Source of the DNA: Spirogloea muscicola
Taxonomy: Eukaryota; Streptophyta; Zygnematophyceae; Spirogloeales; Spirogloeaceae
Length of the DNA: 22,036 nt
Direction of reading: 5' to 3'
Assembly (NCBI GenBank): GCA_009602725.1
Contig: WELB01000022.1
Location: forward strand, 188,515 to 210,550
How positions within the stretch are numbered: position 1 is the stretch's first letter; the number at the start of each line of letters is the position of its first letter. Below are positions 1 through 9,700 of this stretch, piece after piece. The notes below the pieces were generated by a model, which searched no databases, was not told the origin of the DNA, and was given only the letters and a program-made list of their open reading frames with translations. A program made the position numbers and the translations under genes.

Positions 1-166
1 CCCGCCCCGCGCGCCGCCCCCCCGCGTCGCCGCTGCCGCGTCGCTGCCGCCCGTCGCTGCGGCAGGCCTGCCTGGCGAGTGAGTCCGCCCGGCGACGCTG
101 TGGCCGTCGTTGTCGCCGTCCGGATCGGGTACATCTGTGAGGTAGCCGGCGAGGCTGCAGGCGGAG
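1..166 (+). promoter_or_regulatory. GC-rich leader/promoter region of the AVT1-like gene
   Basis: This stretch holds no recognisable gene. It is strongly GC-rich, with repeated CGTCGC/GCTGCCG-type triplet runs, and ends directly before the ATG chosen for the transporter. It is probably 5' UTR and/or core promoter. I see no TATA box or other named element, and the left part may belong to sequence outside the window. Confidence 0.35.
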
Positions 167-2952
167 ATGGATCGCCTGCCCCCCGCGGGAGGGCGCAGCG
201 GGAAAAGCTTTGATGGCTCGGCCGCCTCCCTGCCTCGCGAGGACGCTGTGGAGGAGGTTCCGACGTCAACCATGTCGGGGATGCGAACCAGAAGGTCCTT
301 CGAGAAGCAGGACAGCTGGCCCAGGAGCTTGCAGCATTCCATGGACGCCTTCAGCCGGTCTCCCAGCTCCAAGAGGCACGACAATCACGTAAGCGTAAGC
401 AATGTATATGATTTCCTTTGGATACGTCTTTCCTCTGACAATTCTTGATGGTAGCTTCCAATGGCAGCCAGCTCCTCCCTGTGTAACAAGCGGAAAGTAG
501 CATGATTGCATGCAGAGGCCTTCACCAACTTCACGGTTACATTGCTTCTGACTGCTTGATGATCGTGTACAGAGCTTTGGCGGCAGAGCACACCAGGCAG
601 GCAACGTGCTGGAAACGAACTCAAGCTTTCAGAGACCAGAAGGTGCGTGACGAGTGTGCTGCACCTGGAAGCACGGTGGCTTTGCTCGTGCATTTGACTG
701 GAAAGACGCACTTTTGATCGGGAAAACGAGGAGCGCACTGTGTCGACATCATACTAGCTGGCCGACTTTCATTGTCTGGCTGATTGCATCACCAACCTCA
801 TCTCACATCTTCGCGCAACTCAGATCTTTGTCCCTGTCACAGCTTGTTCACGCAGTACACCCACAATGGCAGACGCTGCACAGCCTTTGCTGGCTACCAA
901 AGAAGAAGAATTTGGATACTCTGACAAGAACGAGGGGAGTGGATTCTTGCAGTCCACAGATGATAAGCTGGAAGCTGTGCACTTGAAGCCTCCGCAAGGC
1001 AGTAGCTTCCTACAGGCAACATTTAATGGCATCAATGTCCTTGCAGGTAAGTCTCCTTGCAGCAGCAGGAGGTCCAGACATTTAGAAAATGAGAAGACGT
1101 CAGACGGTAGTCTCCAGCTTTCCTCTACCGTGGAGTATTACTACAAACAAACGTGGCAAAGATGTCGTTGGCAGCAATTAGTTGACAACCTGATGTTACA
1201 GTATATAGCAGTACTTGTAGTTCCATGTCTGTCTGTTTCTTCCAGAAAACACACTGACTTTCAAGCCCGCCGGCTATGCAGGTGTTGGCATTCTGTCCAC
1301 GCCATATGCTACTGCACAATCAGGCTGGCTGGGGCTCGCTGTGCTCCTCTTTTTCGCAGTAATGTACTGCAGCACAGCCTTGCTTTTACGTGACTGTCTT
1401 ATCAGTGATCCTCGACTTCAAACATACCCAGACATCGGTGAGGCAGCCTTTGGCAAAGTGGGGAGGCTCCTTACCTCCATCTTCCTTTACTCTGAGTTGT
1501 ATTGTGGTAAGTGGAGCCATGCTGCATGTAACTTAGCTTCTGTGGACGTTATTCAATCATCCGATCCTTGTCAAGAGCATCGCACAAGCTGCTTCACCTC
1601 TGCCTGGACTGGATAAGGAGTATCTTTCTTGCTTACCGCAGTTCTATGCGTGTTTCAAGGGTGGCAGTTGCTGTGGAATACTTGATCCTTGAAGGAGACA
1701 ACCTTTCCCACGTGTTTCCAGACATTAGACTTGACCTTGGATTTGTCCAACTCCCACCACATCAAAGCTTCATTCTTGTCTCCGCGCTTGTCTTTCTGCC
1801 TACGGTCTGGTTACGGTTGGTTCACAGCGGCCTCAAACCTCTGCTCATAGCCTTCAGAATAGTTGCACAGTCCATACAAGATTTGCAACTTACTTTCCTT
1901 TGAGAAGTGCAAGTAACTGAGATATGATTGGAAGAATAGATGTCCAAAGTGCAGAAGGGGTCAGAACTAGATCGGCCAGCCTGTATGTTGGCTGTCATCA
2001 AAACCAGGCCACGCGGGACAGCTGCACTCTAACCCCGGGATCACGTGCCTCATGACCTTGGCAGGGACCTCAGCCTCCTGGCCTACATCTCTGCGGCTGG
2101 TGTTGGGGCCACAATGCTGGTGGTATTTGCAGTGGGCTGGGTTGGGGCTGTGGATGGCATTGGATTCACGCACAGGGGTTCGCTCTTGTATTGGACTGGC
2201 ATGCCCATGGCCATAGGCCTCTTCGGTTTCTGTTTCTCTGGGCATGCTGTCTTTCCAAGCATTTACAGCTCCATGAAGGAGCCACAGCGGTTTACACAGG
2301 TGCACAGGTGGCACCGCCTGCTGCATGTCTTTTGGCCTGCAAGATGCCTGATTGCTTGTCTCTTGCCACTTCCAGAAACATTGGCAGTCCAGCACTACCA
2401 CTGCTGCAGCAGCTCATATATCTGTTTTTCCTTCAGGTGCTCCTGCTGAGCTTCTTAATCGTGACAGCCCTATATGGCGCCAGTGCGGTCATGGGCTACA
2501 TGATGTTTGGTGACAAGCTACACAGTCAGATCACCCTCGACCTTCCGTCCCACCTGGCCGCTTCCAAGCTTGCAATCTGGACGACTATTGTCAGCCCCTT
2601 TGCAAAGTACGGCCTCACCTTGAGCCCCGTGGCCTTGGGCATGGAGGAGCTCCTGCCCCAGTGGCTTGAAGGCAAGCCCTTGTGGCTGTCGGTCACGCTC
2701 ATGCGCACCGTGCTGGTGGCCACTACCGTCTTTTGCGCGATCGCCTTCCCGTTCTTTGACTCGGTCATGGCTTTCATTGGCTCGCTGCTCTGCATGTGCA
2801 TCTCGGTCATCTTTCCCTGCTTGTTCTACCTCAGAATATACGAGGGCAGCCTGCACACGAAGGACACAGCCCGCTGCTATTTGTTTATAACCGTAGGCAT
2901 CACATCTGCAGTAGTCGGCACAATCTCAGCCCTTCGTGGTGCCCTGGCTTGA
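167..2952 (+). CDS. AVT1-like vacuolar amino acid transporter (AAAP family), 7 exons, 539 aa
   Basis: This is a secondary amino acid transporter of the AAAP/AVT1 group, which in plants and yeast works at the vacuolar membrane. Exons: 167-388, 573-642, 843-1046, 1282-1506, 1668-1815, 2065-2299, 2437-2952 (stop TGA). All introns are GT-AG, and the total of 1620 nt stays in frame. Residues 1-150 form a polar, Ser-rich cytosolic tail. The family core begins at about 151 with SSFLQATFNGINVLAG, joined across intron 3 to VGILSTPYA and QSGWLGL. Later landmarks are YPDIGEAAFGKVGR, VEYLILEGDNLS, GLFGFCFSGHAVFPSIYSSM and VMGYMMFGD. The C-terminal half is hydrophobic, as expected for about ten or eleven membrane helices. 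Family assignment is firm; substrate and exact membrane are inferred. The intron 5 donor (1816, gttggt) is the weakest site. An internal ATG at 866 (Met106) could give a shorter form. Confidence 0.92.
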
Positions 2953-3175
2953 GAGCCATCGTAGGTCACATATTCTTGCTGCAGGTCACCTTTCTCTTTA
3001 CCATGTACATGCTCTGCTACATATTAGTCTTCAGTCCTTCTGTGCACGTCCGAATCAAATCAGACACACCGGCCCCAACGATGCTTGGAGCTGAATGTCA
3101 AAAAATATTAGTACCATGCGCATACGACATGGTGGCTCTTCAGTGCACTTGCATCAGCAATTGCAGCAACTGCTC

Positions 3176-3180
3176 TGTAA
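3176..3180 (+). terminator. Possible TGTAA polyadenylation signal of the transporter gene
   Basis: TGTAA lies about 225 nt after the stop codon of the AVT1-like gene, on the same strand. This pentamer is the common poly(A) signal in volvocalean and several other green algae. A five-base match is weak evidence, and the organism is not known. Confidence 0.3.
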
Positions 3181-3575
3181 CATGCCGCCAAGAAGGTAGC
3201 ATGGAGCTGCGATAGACTGAGGACCAAAACCACACCCGCATGCGCTTGGACCAGTGGCCCGCATCGCCCCAGCTGGAGGCCCTGTGGTTGCTCTGCATCA
3301 TACAAGCAGAGCAAGTTGTGGTCAAATGCTGGACTCGTAGCTGACGGTGGCTAGATACAAATCCAGTCCCCTTCTCACCTGAACGCAGTCGGTAGCTGCT
3401 CAGCCCTTCACCCAGATTATCAGAACGCGTACCTTAAGCAAAGAGCAACAAGGCCAGACCAACGGAGAGAGAGACGTAGGTGGCTGCCTCGCTCACGGGA
3501 GCCGTCTACAGCCGCCGTGAAGGCCCTGGGGCGCCGCTGCCAGCGGGGGAGCTGAAGTAGGGTTAGGGCGTCCGG

Positions 3576-3711
3576 AGGCCGCCGATGTGAGGGGCCCCCG
3601 GGGGGCCTCGCGCCGCGCGCGGCGGCGGCGGCTGCGGCGGCGGCGNAGGCCGCCGATGTGAGGCCCCCCCCGGGCATCGCGCCGCGCGCCGCGGCGGCGG
3701 CGGCGGCGGCG
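3576..3711 (+). repeat. Imperfect direct duplication (about 65-70 bp) flanking the ambiguous base n, just before the VPS15 ATG
   Basis: Copy 1 (3576-3645) and copy 2 (3647-3711) both begin AGGCCGCCGATGTGAGG, run through a C/G-homopolymer stretch and GCGCCGCGCGC, and end in a GCG-triplet run. They are separated only by the single n at 3646, and copy 2 abuts the VPS15 ATG at 3712. This may be a real tandem duplication in the 5' UTR, or two read or contig ends joined without being collapsed. Confidence 0.8.
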
Positions 3712-6700
3712 ATGGGGAACCAGCTGGCGCGGACGACGCAGGTGTCACGGTCGGACTACTACCTGCACGAGCTGCCGTCGAGCGTGGTGTACAAGGAGGC
3801 GCTGGCGAGCGCGCGCTTCCTCAAGGCCGTGCTGGCCGTGCACGACGAGGGCCTCGTCGTCGCCAAGGTCTACTTCAAGCGCTCCGGCGAGCCGCTGGAC
3901 CTCCGGGTGCGCGCCCCTCCGCCCTGCCTGCCGCGCCTTCTCCAAGGGCTGCGGCACGCGCTATATGATTCGGAATGGAAAGGCAGCGACGCTCTCTACC
4001 CTTCATCAACGTGTTCGCCATGGCAGACAGTTAGAGTTCTGCACAAACCGTACTTGCGCCGCACTCAATCAAGTTTCCACAAAAAGGAGGAGTACGTCTT
4101 CGTGTATCTACCAGAACACCAAAGAAACCTAATTCCGCCGCTGCCGCCGGCCAGGTGTACGAGCGCCGCCTGGCGGAGATCCGGGACCTGCTGCTCGGCG
4201 TCCCCCAGTCCCACGTCTGGCCCTTCCAGGTGCGCCAGCGGCGCAGCGCGCGGCAGTTTGCCGAGACAGACGGAATGTTGTTATTGAAAGACAAGGGTGA
4301 ATCCATTGTGGCGGGTAGCGGGAATCGAACCTGCATCTTCTCCTTGTGATGCTGCACTCGGGCAGTCAGCGCCGAGCTCTGGCTACGATCCAGGCCTCGT
4401 GGGCGACTCCCGGCAGGCACCCTTGCCGCGGAGTGCCTGATGAGGGCCTGCCTGCCGCTGCGCGCAACTTGCGGCAGTGCTGGCTGGAGACCGACAAGGC
4501 GGCCTACCTCCTCCGCCAGTACTTCCACAGCAACCTGCGCGACCGGCTCAGCACGCGGCCGTTCCTCAGCGCTGTGGAGAAGAAGTGGCTGGCCTTCCAG
4601 CTGCTCATCGCCGTCCAGCAATGCCATGCACGCTCCGTGTGCCACGGTGAGGGTGTCCTTCGAACCTCCATGCTGCTGTTAGTCATGCATGATAGCAGCA
4701 GAGGAGGGGTTTGGGCTCATCGCCGTCTACGAGGCACACTCTTGCTTTCCAATTTTCTGTCTTCCTTGCCTTGCTTTGTTGGACAGTCACTGCTGGCGGA
4801 ACAGTAGAAGGCTGTCCAGTGCGATTGAGGCGGATTCAGAGCAGGCAGACGATTGCATGTGTTTCATCGGGCAGTGCTCTGGTGCTGAAAGACACGTGAA
4901 TGCTGTCAAGCTTTGCAGGGGACATCAAATGTGAGAATGTGGTGGTGACTTCGTGGAGCTGGGCGTACCTTGCGGACTTTGCCTCCTTCAAGCCAACGTA
5001 CCTGCCCCTCGACAACCCGTCTGATTACTCCTTCTTCTTTGACACGGGTGGGCGGAGGCGGTGCTATGTTGCTCCGGAGGTACTGGAACCCTGACCTTGA
5101 TACCTGAAGCCTAAATGCTGGAGCTTGGCAGTATGTCCAGATGCACATTTTTATTGGCTCTTCTTTGACTGTGGTACTCTTATCCGGGAGCTCTGATTGG
5201 GCTTGCTGCTGGGCACCATGGCCTGCAGCGCTTCTATGACCCTGCACTGCAGCCAATCCCGCCAGTGGACGCCCCCCTGGAGCCTGCCATGGACATCTTC
5301 TCGCTGGGGTGCACATGCCGCAACTAGTTTCATGTCGTGTTCGACAAGCAGTGATTCTTAGCTTGGCTTTGCATTTATTTTTACATTCGCTGCTCAAATC
5401 CCTTGACTCTGACCTAGCAGTTCACTTCATCCAGAAAGCTGTGTCACGAACGCGTGATGTCAAGCAGTAGCTAGACTTGTGCAACAAGCGGTACGCATGA
5501 CTGGGGGCTGGCTGGCGCAGGTGCACAATGGCCGAGCTTTTCCTGGAAGGCCAGGCGCTCTTCAACCTCTCGCAGCTCCTTGCGTATCGAAGCGGCCAGT
5601 ACGATCCTCGGAGCGATGTTGAGAAGGTGGGCTACTGTAGCCCTGGTCGTTGGTTGCAGCGCAAGCAATTTTGTGGCTTTCTATGACTAATATATTACAT
5701 TATGACTCTTATATTACATTCATGGTCTTCAAGCTTCAGAGCCTGGACTCATCCAGTGTCGAATAGAAATATGGGGTGAAAGTCCTGTGGTTCTGAAATC
5801 TGGTCCTAGTATGTGTCATAGACATATAGGAGATGCTCACAGCTTGCTGAGCTGAGTTTCTGTGCCTGTCTATATCTGCTTTGCTGTATTCAGTGACTAA
5901 AGATTGACATACAAATCTGGTAGCCTGGTCTGATCCTGCACTCTCCAAGCTAAAGCCCAACTTCTCAAAGCCTGAAACCCAGCTTCAGCACCTGCCTGTC
6001 ACAGATTGAGGACTCTCGCATTCAAAGCCTCATCGTCCACATGATTCAGCTGGACCCAGCTGATCGCCTGACCGCAGCGGCGTACCTTGAGACTTGGGCC
6101 CCAAAGATCTTCCCGTCCTACTTCCCCTTCCTCCACGACTTCTTCTCCTCTCTCCCCCCCCTCGAGGCACATGCCAGAGTACGCAGTCGAAACGCTCACT
6201 ACCTCCTGTAGCCCTTGGCTTCACTCACCTTGGCAATCAAGTGGAGCTCAATGTATTGGTCTGAGGGTTTGGGTCAAGCGGCAGCCAGCTGAATGTCCAG
6301 GCATTGCGGAGTTGAGCTACTTATACTGGATGTCGAGAATGTTGAAGTCACCTTCTGAGTTGCACATTGACAGATAGCAGCCACGCAGGAGGCATTCCCA
6401 AAGATCTGCGCAGTGCTGAGCGGCCAGGACCCTGCTGCTAGCCAGCACCCGGAAGTTGGCATAGATCTGAGCTCCAAACTGCTGGAGAAGCTCTCTCCCA
6501 ATGAGCCGGCCTTAAAGCCGGAAGCAGTGGAGGGCCTGGCTGGCAGCTTCCGGCACTTGCTTGCAGAAGCCCAGCGCTCGCCCGTCCGTGGCCAGACTGA
6601 GTCACGACTGGTGCCAAAGCGCACATCCATCGCTGCGAAGGAGCCACAAGTGCGCCGCTCCAAGTGCGTTATAGTCGAGGAGGAGGGAGAGGCGACCGAA

Positions 6701-9700
6701 GCAGGCAGATTTGTGACAGAGGAGGTGAGTGACTCTCTGTTTCATACATCCACTGGCTTTCTGCTGCTGATTCGATCTGTCAACATACACGAAGTCATGC
6801 TTGTGGATTGATAATCTAAGGGCCATGATGGACACGTAAGGTCTTCAGGGCTTTGACTCTCAGCTGAAGCAGCCAGCTTGAATGCGCCCCTCTTGGCAGG
6901 CATTTGAGTACCAAGCACGAGGGAGGGAGGCAATTTTTGTTGACAGCCCGGCCCCTGACACATCCTCAAGCACAGTGGGCGTCAACTCAAAGTCAAGGAG
7001 TGATGTCCACCTGCCGCCTGATGGAAGCTGGTCCTGGTTGTCACCGTGGCAACTGGCACCCCTTGACGGTACGAGGGGATGTTCACCAACTCACAGCTGC
7101 ACAATATTGGACGTATCAGCATCTAGGAGTAGCTTGCAGTATCTGGATACCATACGGAATGCATATGGATAGGAGCAACCAGGCTGCAGGCGGGTAACGT
7201 GCATATTGATAGGTCCAGGTGCCTACAATAGGAACATCTTAGATTCAGTAGTCAAGCCTCATGACTTTGTGGCCCTTTCAAGATAGTCACATCACGCAGT
7301 GAGGCGGCTGCAGAAGGAGGCAGCTGGTGTTACTGCACAGACTCGCACGGCGCAGGGCCGTGGACGGACGGGCACACTGCAGAGAGCAAGTGGAGGCGGC
7401 GGCGGTGCCTACGGAGGCGGAGTAGGAAGGAAGGGTCGACAGCGAGCAATGCAGCTACCGGGCCTGCGATGGCTGGGGCTGGGGTGGGCGACATGGTCGT
7501 CGAGGGCATGGTCCTGATCGCAGCGCTCCTGTGCGCTTGCTTGCGTGGCGCGCGGCCTGCCTTCGCACGGCGGGCAGGCGTGGAGCTCCTCTGCGGTGCA
7601 GTGGCGGCGCAATGCCCGCCGCCGGCGCGCCTGCAGCGGGTCGTGCCGTCACTCGTGGCGCTGCTTCCTGACCCCGCTCCTCCAGTGCGCCTGGCGGCCC
7701 TCATGGGGCTCGCCAGCGTCCTGGCTGGCCTCCCGGGCCCTCTCCCTGCAGGCGATGCCCGGCTGTTCCCGGAGTACATCTTCCCGGCGCTGTCGCTGCT
7801 GCCAGTGGACCTCGAGGAGAGCCTGCGTGCAGCATGCGCCACCGCGCTCGCCAGCCTGGCGGCCTCGTCCCGCCGGCTGGCGCCGCCCGAGCCGCAGGGC
7901 GCTGCTGAGCTGGGCCAGACCCAGGAGGCTGTCGCTCGCACGGTGCAGGGACTGGCGACCGGCACCCGTGGCACGCCGGCTGTGCGCTGCGCCCTGCTGC
8001 GGCAGGTGGCGGCACTGTGCCGCTTCTTTGGGCGTCGCGGGACTGCCGACTTCCTTCTGCCGCTGCTCTCAACATTTCTCAACGACCGGGACGCTGCGAC
8101 GCGCGCGGCCTTCTTCGCGTGGGCGGCCCTGCCGTTGGCGCGCACCATTGGTCCGACGGGCCTCGAGGCGTTCCTGCTGCCGCTCCTGGAACAGTCCCTG
8201 GGCGCCGGTGAGGAGCCGGCGGTCATTGCCGCCGGCCTCGCCTGCCTGGCCTCTCTCGCTTCGGCGTCCGCTTTGTCATCCGCGATGGACAACGAGGACG
8301 CCCACAGTCCGCGGCCCGGTGCCACCAACAAGCTCAAGCTGCAGTCGAAGACGGCAGCGCCTCCCAAGGGCCAGCCCGGCCCGCTGCTGCGCAGGCGGGC
8401 GCTGCTGCGGGCCGTGGAGGCCGCGGCGCCTCTGCTGTGCTTCCCGACGCCGTGGGTGCGGCGCGGCGCAGCGGCACTGGCGGCAGCCGCCGCACGCGCA
8501 CTGAGCCCTGTGGACGCCCATGCGCTGCTGGCGCCGCTGCTCGTGCCCTTCCTCCTCCGTCGTCCCTCCTCGCTGGCCTCCGAGGCCGCGCTCCTGGCGG
8601 CCCTGCAGGCGCCCATGGCCCGGCAGGAGTTCGACCTCGCCCTCAGCACCGCACTCCTGGGTGGTCCAGCCGCGCCAAGCTCACCGCTGCCGTCGTCCGC
8701 TGTTGGGGCGCTCTCCTCAAAGAGCGCCGCAGCAGGGCAGGAGGGTAGGCCGCACACTCGGGCGGCGCCCAGATTCTCATCTGTGGAGAGGGAGCAAAAC
8801 CCTGGCAACGGCGAGAAGCTGCGGGCGATGGAGAGCTACATCCGTGGCTCCTCGGGCGTGATGCAGGCGCGCCTGCGAGGCTGGGAGGAGGCTGAGGCCA
8901 CCACCAATGGCAGCCGGCGTGGCTCCGCAAGCGCAGCACCCGCGAGAGACACGGCGGGCCATCTCGAGGCGCCTGTGTACCTCTTGCAGTCATCCCATCA
9001 AGGTCTGGGGCAGCTCGTGTCCTCGGCATCGACGATGGCGGGGCCAGTCGGCCGTGGCAGCGGCACGGAGTGGTCGCGGTCACTCTCCTCGGCACGGCTG
9101 GCGCCGGCTGCTGCGCACCACTCCTCGCTGTGGGCGTCGCAGCAGCTCCACCGCTCCATCGGCCTTCAGCGAGTGGCAGTGGCGCCGCTCACTGGGGCCG
9201 GTGCCAGTGCAGCCGCACTCAAAGAGCACACCATGGTGGAGGAGGAGGCTGCTGCTTCAGATGTGAAGAGCGATGAGGGCGTGTCTGCCAAAGTAAGCGG
9301 CAGCAAGGATGGCCTGAGGCCCGCTGCCGACAAGGAGGCTGCTGAGCCTGCCACACGGCGCGTCGGAGCTGGAGACGTTTTCGAAGTCGCTGTCGCCAAG
9401 GACGCCGGCGGCGGCGCCTGGCAGCCCCGCGGCGTGCTGGTGGCACATCTGCAAGAGCATGGAGGGCCCGTGTGCGAAGTTGCAGCAGCGGACGGGTGCC
9501 CCTTCTTTGCGTCGGCCTCCACCGATGGCACGGTGCGTGTGTGGGACTGCCGCCGCCTGGAGCGCGACGTCTCTTTTCGAAGCCGGCTGACATACGCGGG
9601 ATTCGTGGGCGAGCCCGGCGCTGGCGTTGCGTGCATTGACATGCTCGGCGACCACGAAGTTGCGGCAGCGGGCGGCCGAGGGGAGGTCCACACATTCCAC

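Larger units (their letters stand above)
2953..3711 (+). other. Intergenic region between transporter and VPS15 (3' UTR, then GC-rich 5' region)
   Basis: About 760 bp with no coding signal that I can support. The left part is presumably the transporter 3' UTR; it contains TGTAA at 3176-3180, the poly(A) signal type used in many chlorophytes. The right part (from about 3480) becomes very GC-rich and carries the duplicated block around the n at 3646, leading into the VPS15 start. Small open frames here look random. Confidence 0.5.

Noticed and set aside
4309-4390. Intact tRNA gene on the minus strand
   Set aside because: Only the 3' half folds. The upstream sequence gives no matching acceptor strand or D-arm, and the 5' anticodon stem GCAGC does not pair with GGAGA.
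7545-8504. 319-codon plus-strand frame overlapping VPS15 exon 10
   Set aside because: It is an Arg/Cys/Trp-rich shadow frame. The 7469 frame carries the HEAT and WD40 motifs and joins in phase to flanking exons.
7330-8808. 492-codon minus-strand open frame opposite VPS15 exon 10
   Set aside because: It is the antisense of conserved HEAT-repeat coding sequence, is Arg/Ser/Ala-rich with no domain, and arises from the high third-position GC that removes stops in other frames.
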